Part shown: positions 16,747 to 24,880 of the stretch, one piece after another
Layout of the letters: every line of letters starts with the position of its first letter
Numbering within the stretch: the stretch's first letter is position 1
From: Nocardia vinacea NBRC 16497
GTDB lineage: Bacteria > Actinomycetota > Actinomycetes > Mycobacteriales > Mycobacteriaceae
DNA length: 33,580 bases
Reading direction: 5' to 3'
NCBI RefSeq assembly: GCF_000308835.1
Contig: NZ_BAGN01000025.1
Coordinates: 1 to 33,580, forward strand
Translations under genes and position numbers: made by a program
The notes under the pieces: generated by a model
Database searches by the model: none
What the model saw: the letters and a program-made list of their open reading frames with translations, nothing else
What the model was told of the DNA's origin: nothing

Positions 16747-17091
16747 TCAGCCCTCCCGGCCCGTCCGTGGCTTGATCTGCTCGGCCGCGACCAAGGCATC
16801 CCACGCCGCTGCCTTGCGCGCGCAGTCGGCCACTCGGCAACCCCGATGCCGCTGCATGGTGCGCCGCGCTTCCGGCACGCCGAGGGGATGGTCGGGCGCA
16901 TCGTGCGGGAATCCGATCGGCCGGACAGCCGTCTCCATCTCGCTCAACTCTCGGGTTACTCGCTGCTCGATCTCGTTGACCGACCGCCCTTCGGAGGTGT
17001 CCGACATCGGCCAGATGACCACCGCGATGACGACGGCCAAGGGCAATCCGATCACGACGACATATCCGAGCACGATCCATCCGCCGCTCAT
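16747..17091 (-). CDS. Hypothetical single-span membrane protein
   Basis: A 114-residue protein beginning MSGGWIVLGYVVVIGLPLAV with one membrane helix at about residues 4-28, then a hydrophilic part with HRGCRVADCARKAAAWDALV holding two cysteines. The start ATG at 17091 overlaps the stop of the upstream gene in an ATGA, which decides it. I do not recognise a family. It forms a two-gene unit with the acidic protein at 17088-17327. Confidence 0.65.
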   Translation of the reverse strand: MSGGWIVLGYVVVIGLPLAVVIAVVIWPMSDTSEGRSVNEIEQRVTRELSEMETAVRPIGFPHDAPDHPLGVPEARRTMQRHRGCRVADCARKAAAWDALVAAEQIKPRTGREG

Positions 17092-17327
17092 CGGATCTCG
17101 GTGTCTTCGACCGACACCGGCGCTATGTCGATCGACGCGCGCATCGCCGCTGCGATCGCCGAAATCACGTCGGTATCGGGTTCGGCGAACTCGACTTCCC
17201 ACCCCTCGTCATCGATCAGTGCCCAGGATCCATCGTCGCGCTGGAGATAGCGGTACCCCTCGTCGTCATCCGCGGCGATCGCAAGCTTGCGGAGATCTTC
17301 GTCATCGAATCGCGCCGGGAGATCCAT
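17088..17327 (-). CDS. Hypothetical acidic protein
   Basis: A 79-residue protein, very acidic (DDEDLRKLAIAADDDEGYRY, DDGSWALIDDEGWEVEFAEP), with no membrane segment or signal peptide. The start is ATG at 17327 after an AAGGGGGCAAGAG ribosome site. It is the first gene of a two-gene unit with a small membrane protein and is divergent from an XRE-type regulator, whose control of it is possible but unproven. No family recognised. Confidence 0.7.
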   Translation of the reverse strand: MDLPARFDDEDLRKLAIAADDDEGYRYLQRDDGSWALIDDEGWEVEFAEPDTDVISAIAAAMRASIDIAPVSVEDTEIR

Positions 17328-17417
17328 CTCTTGCCCCCTTCAGCTGTCTGTTGGTGTGCACCCGCCGACGGGGTGCCGATGAGGGCACGGCATCGACCCG
17401 GCGGCGGGGCTGAAAAA

Positions 17418-17430
17418 CACGCTAGGCGTG
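17418..17430. promoter_or_regulatory. Palindrome between the divergent XRE gene and two-gene unit
   Basis: CACGC-TAG-GCGTG is a perfect 13-base palindrome in the 174-base gap. A second small palindrome, GTTGACAAC, lies at 17458-17466 and contains TTGACA. Either could be an operator of the neighbouring helix-turn-helix protein. Confidence 0.35.
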
Positions 17431-17501
17431 CATAGTTGGGGCCGACAGGCATACGGTGTTGACAACGTGTTTGCTGGTCAGCCGACGCCGGAGGGGCAGG
17501 G

Positions 17502-18614
17502 ATGGAGTCAGGCTCGATGCTGCGCGCCGCACGTGAGGCGGCGGGGGTTGGGCTGCGCGAAATCGCCCGGCGAACTCACTACAGCGCGTCCTATCTGTCG
17601 CTGATCGAGTCCGGTAAACGTGCTGTGCCCGCCGCTGTCGTCGCTGCGTACGAGTCCGCATTGGGCGAATCGGCAGACGGGGAGCGTGCAGGCGCGGAAT
17701 GGATTCGGCGTGTGGCCGCATCGGATGTCGGTGATGAGACCCTCGACCGCTTAGAACTGGCTGTCGATGATCTGGCGTCGGCATACTCGACCACTCCGCC
17801 TGATGCGCTTCTGACCGATATCCGGCAGCATCTCGGCTACGCCGCACGCTTGATGGATGGCAAGAAGACCTTGATCCAACATCGGCGTCTTCTGGTCGCA
17901 GCCGGTTGGTTGTCCTTGCTGGCGGGTACCTGCCATATCGACCTGGGTGAACTGTCGGCAGCAGCGGCACGGCTGCGGGTGGCCCGCGATATCGCCGACG
18001 AAGCGAACCACCCAGAGATATCGGCGTGGGTCCTGGAGACGCGCGCATGGCAACAGCTCATCAATGGCGAGTTCGCGGTAGCCGCTGAACTGTCGCGCGT
18101 CGCGCAGAATATCGCCTCGGCGGACAGCTCGGCCTATATCCAAGCGACCGCACAGGAGGGGCGGGCGTTGTCGCGGCTCGGGGACAGCCGGGGCACATAC
18201 GGGGCATTGCGCAAGGTCGCGAGGCTCGTGTCCGGGATGCGCATGCCCGATCGACCCGAACACCATTTCCGCTATGACCCCGCGAAGTCCGATGCGTACG
18301 TGGCCACGACGTTGTCATGGATCGGTGATCCCGCCGCCGAAGCTTATGCGCGGAATGTCCTCACCGATCTCGCTGGCGCTGCGTCCGTCCGGCCGCGTCG
18401 AATCGCTACGGCGAATATAGATCTGGGCTTGGCCCTGGTAGCGGCCGGCAAGCCGGATGAGGCGGCAGATGTCACGCTCACGGCCGTGACTTCCGGCCGA
18501 CTGGTCCCGTCCAACTATTGGCGCGTCGCCGAGGTGGTCTCCGGAATCGAAGGCCGAGACGCGCCGGATGCGGCGACCGTCCGCGAGGCGTTCCGCGACA
18601 CCTATACGGCCTAG
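17502..18614 (+). CDS. XRE-family regulator with TPR-like C-terminal domain
   Basis: A 370-residue protein. Residues 5-55 are an XRE helix-turn-helix (LRAAREAAGVGLREIARRTH, YSASYLSLIESGKR). The remaining 300 residues are Ala-rich helices in pairs (LLAGTCHIDLGELSAAAARL, ARDIADEANHP), like the TPR-type sensor domain of actinobacterial regulators of this form. It starts ATG at 17502 with GGAGGGG upstream. Such proteins often act together with small adjacent partners or signalling peptides. It converges with the HIT gene, leaving 34 bases between them. Confidence 0.85.
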   Translation: MESGSMLRAAREAAGVGLREIARRTHYSASYLSLIESGKRAVPAAVVAAYESALGESADGERAGAEWIRRVAASDVGDETLDRLELAVDDLASAYSTTPPDALLTDIRQHLGYAARLMDGKKTLIQHRRLLVAAGWLSLLAGTCHIDLGELSAAAARLRVARDIADEANHPEISAWVLETRAWQQLINGEFAVAAELSRVAQNIASADSSAYIQATAQEGRALSRLGDSRGTYGALRKVARLVSGMRMPDRPEHHFRYDPAKSDAYVATTLSWIGDPAAEAYARNVLTDLAGAASVRPRRIATANIDLGLALVAAGKPDEAADVTLTAVTSGRLVPSNYWRVAEVVSGIEGRDAPDAATVREAFRDTYTA

Positions 18615-18648
18615 GTCGACTCACCCGGCGCATCGAAGCGACGCCTGA

Positions 18649-19074
18649 TCAATCGGGAACGTTGGCTCCGTAGCCCAGGTCGCGCAGGGCGGTCTTGATT
18701 TTGGTTTGGGCTTCGTCCAGGGATTCGGGGGTGGGGTGGGGGTTGGCGCCGGAGATGTCGAAGTTGCCCATGGTGAAGGCCGGGAAGACGTGGACGTGCA
18801 GGTGGGGGACTTCCAGGCCGGCGATGAGCAGGCCGGCGCGTGGGGCGTCCCAGGCGTGGCGGACCGCCTGGCCGATCTTCTGCGCGACACCGTTGAGCCG
18901 CGCGAAGGTATCGGCGTCGACGTCCTGCCACTGATCGATCTCCTTGCGGGGGACCACCAGCGTGTGCCCTTGCGTCACCGGGGCGATGGTGAGGAATGCG
19001 ACGAATTCGTCGTCCTCCCAGACGAATCGGCCCGGCAGCTGGCCCTCGATGATCGCGCTGAAAACAGAAGCCAT
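18649..19074 (-). CDS. HIT-family protein
   Basis: A 141-residue histidine triad nucleotide-binding protein. The triad is HLHVHVFP (His-x-His-x-His), after [14 protein letters not shown]. Members hydrolyse nucleoside phosphoramidates or dinucleotides in the cytosol. The typical Cys of the N-terminal zinc motif is replaced ([11 protein letters not shown]). Start ATG at 19074; a longer form would run into the divergent promoter. TAGCCT lies seven bases before the ATG and no ribosome site is seen, so the transcript may be leaderless. A minus-strand HIT gene (Rv0759c, from memory) also follows phoPR in M. tuberculosis. Confidence 0.92.
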   Translation of the reverse strand: MASVFSAIIEGQLPGRFVWEDDEFVAFLTIAPVTQGHTLVVPRKEIDQWQDVDADTFARLNGVAQKIGQAVRHAWDAPRAGLLIAGLEVPHLHVHVFPAFTMGNFDISGANPHPTPESLDEAQTKIKTALRDLGYGANVPD

Positions 19075-19081
19075 GCACCGC

Positions 19082-19087
19082 AGGCTA
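19082..19087 (-). promoter_or_regulatory. -10 element of the HIT gene, leaderless type
   Basis: On the minus strand TAGCCT is followed by seven bases and the ATG at 19074. It fits the TAnnnT -10 form at the distance expected if transcription starts on the A of ATG. Confidence 0.45.
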
Positions 19088-19118
19088 CGCCGAGAGCTTC
19101 CGATCGGTCGTTCGGGTG

Positions 19119-19178
19119 TTGACCTCGCCAAAAAACTGTGTCTATCATACACATATTAGTTTCCGCCGGACACAGTTT
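19119..19178 (+). promoter_or_regulatory. Promoter with flanking 10-base inverted repeat
   Basis: TTGACC (19119-19124) and TATCAT (19143-19148) form a promoter with an 18-base spacer. AAACTGTGTC at 19133-19142 ends at the -10 box and its exact inverse GACACAGTTT lies at 19169-19178, just before the gene. A partial inner symmetry TGTGT...ACACA is at 19137-19153. This looks like the target of a repressor whose gene is not next to it. Confidence 0.6.
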
Positions 19179-19187
19179 AGGAACAAC

Positions 19188-20258
19188 ATGATCACCATCG
19201 CCCTTGCCGCGACAGCCGCCGCCCCCGCGGGCTTGCTCACCCACCGTCAGCTGCGTCGCCGCAGCAATGCTCATGCGCTCCGGATCGATACGCCGAACGG
19301 CATCTCGGAGGCGGGCTTCGTCACCATCGGTGGCATCGAGCAGTGGATCGAGATCCGCGGCGAGGATCGGGCCAACCCGGTGCTGCTGGAATTGCACGGC
19401 GGCCCCGGCGCCTCGAACACTTACTTCGCCAATCGAACTCGGACGTGGGAAAAGCACTTCACGATCGTTCGGTGGGATATGCGCGGCGCGGGAAAGACTT
19501 TCGGTCGCGGTGCACAGGGCGAGATGACCTTCGACCGGCTCTACACCGACGCACTCGAGGTCACCGACCACGTACGCGACCGGCTGCTCGCCGACAAGGT
19601 GGTATTGCTGGCTGCCTCCTTCGGCTCGGTGCTCGGACTTCGCCTGGCCCGCAACCACCCCGAGCTGTACTCGGCATACGTGGGCACCGATCAGAACATC
19701 ACCGGCGGCGAACCCGACCGCACCGCCTTCTTCGCGGTTGTACAACGGTTGCGCAAAGCCGGAAAGCGCACCGCCGCAGCGAAGTTGGAGGAAATGGGGC
19801 CGGATGCTACGCGGTGGACCGCCGTCCAGTGGGGCCTGCACGCAAAACTGGCGACCAGCTCGGATCCCATGCTCACCGGAATCCTGAAGAAGCTGATCGT
19901 GCCGTCGATGTGGTTCTCGCCGCGGCATCGACTGCGCGATCTGAAGGCGGCTGCGGACGGTATGAAGTTCTCCGAACAGGTCGGCGTCGAATCCGTGCAC
20001 TTCGACGCCTGGCGCGACGGCACGCGATTCGAGTTGCCGTTCTTCATCTTTCAGGGCGAACACGACAGCCTGATGCCTGCGGCAAGGGCGCGCCGCTACT
20101 TCGACGATGTCGAGGCGCCGCACAAGGAGTTCGCGCTCATCGCGGACGCCAACCACTTCGCGGCGTTCTGGCAGCCCGAGCAATTCCTCGAACTGCTGCT
20201 GACCCGGGTCCGGCCGGTGGTCACCAGCGGGCTCAGGCCATGTGCTCAGGCGACGTAG
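19188..20258 (+). CDS. Alpha/beta hydrolase, proline iminopeptidase-like
   Basis: A 356-residue protein with the HGGPG oxyanion motif and DMRGAGKT loop of the S33 proline iminopeptidase group. The nucleophile elbow reads LAASFGSVLG, so the first glycine of GxSxG is Ala. The acid is likely in FQGEHDSLMP and the base is the His in ADANHFAAF. The N-terminus is mildly hydrophobic (TIALAATAAAPAGLL), perhaps a membrane anchor. Start ATG at 19188 with an AGGA site. It is controlled by an operator-like promoter and overlaps the convergent PH-domain gene by 13 bases. Confidence 0.82.
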   Translation: MITIALAATAAAPAGLLTHRQLRRRSNAHALRIDTPNGISEAGFVTIGGIEQWIEIRGEDRANPVLLELHGGPGASNTYFANRTRTWEKHFTIVRWDMRGAGKTFGRGAQGEMTFDRLYTDALEVTDHVRDRLLADKVVLLAASFGSVLGLRLARNHPELYSAYVGTDQNITGGEPDRTAFFAVVQRLRKAGKRTAAAKLEEMGPDATRWTAVQWGLHAKLATSSDPMLTGILKKLIVPSMWFSPRHRLRDLKAAADGMKFSEQVGVESVHFDAWRDGTRFELPFFIFQGEHDSLMPAARARRYFDDVEAPHKEFALIADANHFAAFWQPEQFLELLLTRVRPVVTSGLRPCAQAT

Positions 20259-20620
20259 TGCGAAAGGATGCCCTGCACTTCGTAGATGTCGACCTGGCGG
20301 TTGAACCGTTTCTGCACCGGTTCGTGGGTGCCGGAGATCCAGATGCAGAGTTCGGCATCCAGGTCGAAGGTGCCCGCGGTCTCCACCGTGAAGTGGGTGA
20401 TGGCGCGGTAGGGGATGCTGTGATAACTCACCTTGCGGCCGGTGACACCCTGCTTGTCGACCAGGATGAGACGCTTGTTGGTGAACAGAATCGCATCGCG
20501 GACAAGAAGATACGCGGCGTAGACCTGTTCACCGCCGCCCATCAGTCTCGCGTATTCCTCTTGCGCCTTACCGGGATCTATCCGCCCGGCATTGCCCATC
20601 AGTCCGTCGATCAGACCCAT
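20246..20620 (-). CDS. PH-domain protein (bacterial bPH type)
   Basis: A 124-residue cytosolic protein, MGLIDGLMGNAGRIDPGKAQ at the start, then LVRDAILFTNKRLILVDKQG and SYHSIPYRAITHFTVET, which match the short bacterial PH-like family (formerly DUF1696). Start ATG at 20620 with an AAAGGA site. Members form oligomers; their role is mostly unknown. Its 3' end overlaps the end of the convergent hydrolase gene. Confidence 0.85.
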   Translation of the reverse strand: MGLIDGLMGNAGRIDPGKAQEEYARLMGGGEQVYAAYLLVRDAILFTNKRLILVDKQGVTGRKVSYHSIPYRAITHFTVETAGTFDLDAELCIWISGTHEPVQKRFNRQVDIYEVQGILSHYVA

Positions 20621-20860
20621 AGTCAGCACGTCCTTTGCGCGATGGAGGTCGGCTGTCGCGCCCCCTCCCATCAATCATCCACACGACGACCGCTGGGGGC
20701 CGAGAACGTGACGACTGATTTCGTGAGTACATGGGTAACTCGTCGGGCACGTCCAAGAATGGGCCGGCGACTCGACCGCTGGTCCGCGGACGAAGTTAAG
20801 GTGTACCCAACGACCGGCAAAAGTTCCGGGGAGGCGGGGGAGCCACTATTGGCGACAACC

Positions 20861-20866
20861 TAAGCT
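20861..20866 (+). promoter_or_regulatory. -10 element of purD, leaderless type
   Basis: TAAGCT is followed by seven bases and GTG at 20874. The 250 bases upstream hold no gene; there is no ribosome site before the GTG. Confidence 0.45.
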
Positions 20867-20873
20867 GTTGCCC

Positions 20874-22145
20874 GTGCGCGTACTCGTCATCGGTTCCGGA
20901 GCCCGTGAACATGCCCTCGTCCTGGCCCTGCGCCGGGACCCCGCGGTGACCGCGCTGTTCGCGGCGCCGGGCAACGCTGGGATCGCCCAGTACGCGCAGG
21001 TCAGAGCAGTCGATCAGTCCTCCGCGGAGGCAGTTGTCGCCCTGGCTACCGACTTGGACGCGGACCTGGTGGTGATCGGCCCCGAGGTGCCGCTGGTGCT
21101 CGGCGTCGCCGATGCGGTCCGGGCCGCGGGCATCGCGTGCTTCGGTCCGTCCGCCGCGGCCGCGCGCATCGAGGGTTCGAAGGCGTTCGCGAAGGACGTC
21201 ATGACGGCCGCCGGGGTCCGCACCGCGCACAGCGAGATTGTGGACAACCCCGCTGAACTCGATGCCGCACTCGACCGGTTCGGCCCGACCTGGGTGGTCA
21301 AAGACGACGGTCTGGCCGCGGGCAAGGGCGTGGTGGTGACCGCCGACCGGCTTGCGGCCCGCGACCACGGCGCCGAACTGCTCGAGCAGGGCCATCCGGT
21401 GCTGCTGGAATCCTTCCTGGACGGACCAGAGGTTTCGCTGTTCTGCCTGGTCGACGGCGAGACCGTGGTGCCGCTGCTGCCCGCGCAGGATCACAAGCGC
21501 GTCGGCGACGGTGACACCGGGCCGAATACCGGCGGTATGGGTGCGTACACGCCGCTGCCGTGGTTGCCGGAGGAGACGGTCACCGCGATCGTCGATGATG
21601 TCGTAAAGCCCGTCGCGGCGGAGTTGGTGCGGCGTGGCTGTGGCTTCTCCGGACTGCTCTACGCGGGTCTGGCGATCGGTGCGGACGGACCCGCCGTCGT
21701 CGAATTCAATTGTCGCTTCGGCGATCCGGAGACCCAGGCGGTGCTCGCGCTGCTGGAGAGTCCGCTCGGTGAATTGCTGAATGCCACGGCGACCGGCACG
21801 CTGGCCGAGGTCGCCGCGCCGCGTTGGCGGGACGGTTCGGCCGTCACGGTCGTGATCGCCGCCGAGAACTATCCGGGTCGCCCCCGCGTCGGTGATGTGA
21901 TCACCGGAGCGGGCGAGGGCAATGCCGACGACTCGTCCGCCGTGCTGCATGCGGGAACCGGGTTGCGCGAGGACGGAGCCCTGGTTTCAGCGGGCGGTCG
22001 TGTGCTGAGTGTCGTCGGCATCGGTGCGGATCTGGCCGAGGCTCGCGCACACGCCTACGACCGAATTGCCTCGATCAAGTTGCCGGGCAGCCACTTTCGC
22101 ACCGATATCGGCCTCGCCGCCGTCGAGGACCGCATTTCGGTCTGA
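20874..22145 (+). CDS. purD: Phosphoribosylamine-glycine ligase PurD
   Basis: A 423-residue enzyme of purine synthesis that joins glycine to phosphoribosylamine using ATP. Motifs are [13 protein letters not shown] at the N-terminus, the ATP-grasp [27 protein letters not shown], and [12 protein letters not shown] with metal-binding residues. Length is normal. The start is taken as GTG at 20874 (VRVLVIGSG); TTG at 20868 is in frame but less likely. The second repeat array follows its stop. Confidence 0.97.
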   Translation: MRVLVIGSGAREHALVLALRRDPAVTALFAAPGNAGIAQYAQVRAVDQSSAEAVVALATDLDADLVVIGPEVPLVLGVADAVRAAGIACFGPSAAAARIEGSKAFAKDVMTAAGVRTAHSEIVDNPAELDAALDRFGPTWVVKDDGLAAGKGVVVTADRLAARDHGAELLEQGHPVLLESFLDGPEVSLFCLVDGETVVPLLPAQDHKRVGDGDTGPNTGGMGAYTPLPWLPEETVTAIVDDVVKPVAAELVRRGCGFSGLLYAGLAIGADGPAVVEFNCRFGDPETQAVLALLESPLGELLNATATGTLAEVAAPRWRDGSAVTVVIAAENYPGRPRVGDVITGAGEGNADDSSAVLHAGTGLREDGALVSAGGRVLSVVGIGADLAEARAHAYDRIASIKLPGSHFRTDIGLAAVEDRISV

Positions 22146-22171
22146 CGGGACAAACCGGCACTAGCGACCAT

Positions 22172-22452
22172 CAGGGAGCGAGTCTTATAAGCGACCCGTT
22201 CGCGGCCCGTCTCGCGCCTGAGTCGTCGAAGCGCATGCGCCGCAGGCGTAAGGGCTCGACCGTCCGGCGCGTGTGCACCGGTGGCCGAGCGATCCACCAT
22301 CGGTGACCCGAACGGAGCGAGTCTTACGAGCGACCCGTTCGCGGCCCGTCTCGCGTCCGAGTCGTCGAAGCGCATGCGACGAAGTCGCGAGTCTCGACGG
22401 CTCGGACGCGAGACACCCGGGGGCCGCGAACACGCCGCGCCGCAGGCGCGGC
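22172..22452 (+). repeat. Tandem repeat array (copy B)
   Basis: Two units, beginning at about 22172 and 22311, each carry GGAGCGAGTCTTA, GACCCGTTCGCGGCCCGTCT and GTCGTCGAAGCGCATGCG. The second includes the long hairpin (22337-22361 with 22401-22431) and the short hairpin GCCGCGCC-GCA-GGCGCGGC at 22434-22452. It matches copy A at 115 of 116 bases over the hairpin part, in the same orientation. It fills the gap between purD and the convergent peptidase and its last hairpin ends eight bases before the peptidase stop, so it may stop transcripts from both sides. Confidence 0.85.
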
Positions 22453-22459
22453 CAAAGAC

Positions 22460-23434
22460 TCAGCCGAACGTGAGTCCGTGCACCGCCAACCACTGCTGCG
22501 GGTCGACGTGCTGTCCGTTGACGATCACCTCGAAGTGCAGATGTGGCCCCGTGGAGTCACCGCGGTTACCCATGCGGGCAATCTGCATACCCGCCGGGAC
22601 GCGCTCGCCGACCGAGACGAAGAAGTCGTACATATGGCCGTAGACGGTGATGCTGCCGTCATCGTGCCGGATCCGCACCCATAGTCCGAACCCCTGCGCG
22701 GGTCCCGCATCGATGACGGTGCCGCTGGCGACGGCATAGATCGGTGTGCCGATCGGCCCCGCGATATCGATGCCGTTGTGGAAAGTGCCCCAGCGCGAAC
22801 CGAATCCGGAGGTGAAGGTGCCGCGGGCCGGCAAAACCATGCCGGTGATGCCGGGCAGCACCGAACCCGTCGTGACCGGCGCGCTGCCCGCCATCCACGG
22901 CTGATACTCACCGGACACGGCCGCGGCCGCCTCGGCCTTGGCACGTTCCAGTGTTGCGCGGGCCGCCGCCGCAACCACCTCCTGCTCACGGATGCGCTCA
23001 CCGTTGGCGATGGCATTCAGATAGCGCTTCACCGACGGCGGTGTCGACTGCATCTGCTGTGGATAGGCGAAGGCGACGCGTTGCGCTTCGTTCGGGCCGG
23101 GCGTGCGATCGGTGACGCCCCAGGTGGACGCGGAATCAGCGGCCGCGAATACGGCTGTGACGCAGACTCCCGCGATCAGGATCCGGTGCTTGCGCAATAA
23201 CGCGCGATAGTCGGGTTTGGGCCGGTCCTCCCACAGCGCGCGCAGGTCGGGCGGTGGTTGCCGACGTAGCCAGAGCAGGCCGTCCTTGCACTCGCCGAGC
23301 ACCTCACGCGCCCGCACGCGCAACTCGGATTCGCGCCGTTCCCGCAACTTGGCACGCCAATCGGGGGGTATGACACCGATGCCACCCACCCCGGGTACTC
23401 GGTCCAGCCGCGCACGGCGAGCCTTGTCAAGCAT
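22460..23434 (-). CDS. M23-family peptidase, membrane-anchored
   Basis: A 324-residue protein. An N-terminal cytosolic part of 80 charged residues leads to a membrane helix at about 84-99, a helical spacer rich in Ala and Glu (about 145-173), then an M23/LytM domain: GFGSRWGTFHNGIDIAGPIG supplies His219 and Asp223, VYGHMYD follows, and GPHLHFEV carries the remaining His ligands. All zinc ligands are present, so it may cut peptidoglycan cross-bridges. Start ATG at 23434; ATG at 23461 is in frame. TATGGT lies eight bases before 23434, consistent with a leaderless transcript. Confidence 0.92.
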   Translation of the reverse strand: MLDKARRARLDRVPGVGGIGVIPPDWRAKLRERRESELRVRAREVLGECKDGLLWLRRQPPPDLRALWEDRPKPDYRALLRKHRILIAGVCVTAVFAAADSASTWGVTDRTPGPNEAQRVAFAYPQQMQSTPPSVKRYLNAIANGERIREQEVVAAAARATLERAKAEAAAAVSGEYQPWMAGSAPVTTGSVLPGITGMVLPARGTFTSGFGSRWGTFHNGIDIAGPIGTPIYAVASGTVIDAGPAQGFGLWVRIRHDDGSITVYGHMYDFFVSVGERVPAGMQIARMGNRGDSTGPHLHFEVIVNGQHVDPQQWLAVHGLTFG

Positions 23435-23442
23435 TAACGCCG

Positions 23443-23448
23443 ACCATA
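23443..23448 (-). promoter_or_regulatory. -10 element of the M23 gene, leaderless type
   Basis: TATGGT on the minus strand, eight bases before the ATG at 23434. Confidence 0.35.
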
Positions 23449-23559
23449 ACCCGTGCCGCATCCCGCGCACATGACGAAACACGCGGTCGGTCGTATTTCG
23501 GTACCGGTCGACTTCGGCAAAAGCCGAGGATCGGCGCACACCCGACGCGCGGCACGGTC

Positions 23560-23565
23560 TACCGT
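23560..23565 (+). promoter_or_regulatory. -10 element of the aminotransferase, leaderless type
   Basis: TACCGT is followed by seven bases and GTG at 23573. No ribosome site precedes the GTG. Confidence 0.4.
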
Positions 23566-23572
23566 ACGTCGA

Positions 23573-24739
23573 GTGTCCAGAGAATCTCGCCGGTCGACCA
23601 TTCCACCTTTCTACGTGATGGATGTCTGGAAAGCTGCCGCGGAACGGGCCAGGACGCACGGCGATGTGCTGGTGCTGGCGGCCGGGCAGCCCTCGACGCC
23701 CGCACCCGCCCCGGTGCTGCGCGCGACGAAGACGGCAATTGATTCCGAATTGCTCGGTTACACAGAGACATTCGGCATTCTGCCGCTGCGCGAGGCGATC
23801 GCCGAACACCACCGCGATACCTACGGATACGCCGTCGAACCCGATGACGTCGTGGTGACGACCGGCTCCTCCGGCGCGTTCACCCTCATCTTCCTGGCCG
23901 CATTCGACGCTGGGGACACCGTCGTGGTGGCCAGGCCCGGATATCCTGCCTATCGCAACTCCCTCACCGCGCTGGGCTGTCGCGTCATCGAACTCGATTG
24001 CGGTGCGGCGACCCGATTCCAGCCGACGGTCGCCATGCTGGAGGCGCTCCCGGAACCGCCCGCGGGCCTGATCGTGGCCAGTCCGGCCAACCCGACCGGC
24101 ACCATGATCGATCCGGACGAGCTCGCCGCGCTGGCCCGCTGGTGCGATGCGCACGGCACCCTGCTGATCTCCGACGAGATCTACCACGGCATCACCTACC
24201 AGGGCGTCAGCGGCGGTCGGACGTCATCGGCCTGGGAGACCTCGCGCGAATCCGTGGTCATCGGTTCGGTCTCGAAGTACTTCTCGATGACCGGCTGGCG
24301 GCTCGGCTGGATGCTGGCGCCGAGCGGATTGCGACCCGCACTGCAGCGACTCGCATCCAATATGACCGTGTGTCCGCCCGCGGTCTCGCAGTTCGCGGCG
24401 TTGCATGCGTTCGGCGCCGAGGCCAAGGAGGAACTCGACGGTCACGTCCGGCGCTACGCGGTGAATCGGCAACTGCTGCTGGAGGGGCTGCCGAAGCTCG
24501 GCATCACCGATCTGGCTCCGGCCGACGGCGCCTTCTACGCCTATGCCGATATCGGCCATCTCACCGACGATTCCCGGACGTGGTGCACCGAGGTGCTCGA
24601 CCACACCGGAGTCGCCCTGGCCCCCGGTATCGACTTCGATACCGCGGCGGGGCACCGGACGGTACGGTTCTCTTTCGCCGGAGCTACTGCGGACATCGAG
24701 GCGGCACTCGTTCGGCTGGGTCACTATCTGCGTGGTTGA
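23573..24739 (+). CDS. Pyridoxal-phosphate aminotransferase, class I
   Basis: A 388-residue fold-type I aminotransferase. Visible landmarks are LGYTETFGILPLREAIAEHH, VVTTGSSGAFTLIF (phosphate loop), ASPANPTGTMI, ISDEIYHGITY (Asp and Tyr that hold the cofactor) and GSVSKYFSMTGWRLGW, where Lys of SKYF forms the Schiff base. RFSFAG holds the arginine for the substrate carboxylate. The start chosen is GTG at 23573, since the 40 codons before it look noncoding and TACCGT stands seven bases upstream. Substrate is unknown; alanine- or aspartate-type are likely. Confidence 0.92.
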   Translation: MSRESRRSTIPPFYVMDVWKAAAERARTHGDVLVLAAGQPSTPAPAPVLRATKTAIDSELLGYTETFGILPLREAIAEHHRDTYGYAVEPDDVVVTTGSSGAFTLIFLAAFDAGDTVVVARPGYPAYRNSLTALGCRVIELDCGAATRFQPTVAMLEALPEPPAGLIVASPANPTGTMIDPDELAALARWCDAHGTLLISDEIYHGITYQGVSGGRTSSAWETSRESVVIGSVSKYFSMTGWRLGWMLAPSGLRPALQRLASNMTVCPPAVSQFAALHAFGAEAKEELDGHVRRYAVNRQLLLEGLPKLGITDLAPADGAFYAYADIGHLTDDSRTWCTEVLDHTGVALAPGIDFDTAAGHRTVRFSFAGATADIEAALVRLGHYLRG

Positions 24740-24880
24740 TCATGCTGTCCGACAACGAGTTTGCACAGTTCGGCACCATGAACGCGCAGATGCGGTAAAA
24801 CAACGATGGCTGGGTTTTCACTCTCTGGGTTTCCTCTGATTTCGCACGGATGAACTGATGATGACTGGCACGATGGCACG

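Noticed and set aside
17458..17487. TTGACA as -35 of the XRE gene
   Set aside because: The -35 is perfect, but no -10-like sequence lies 16-18 bases downstream, so I list it only as part of a palindrome.
24742..24798. 18-codon frame two bases after the aminotransferase stop
   Set aside because: It has an ATG but no ribosome site and no recognisable feature; too short to support from sequence alone.
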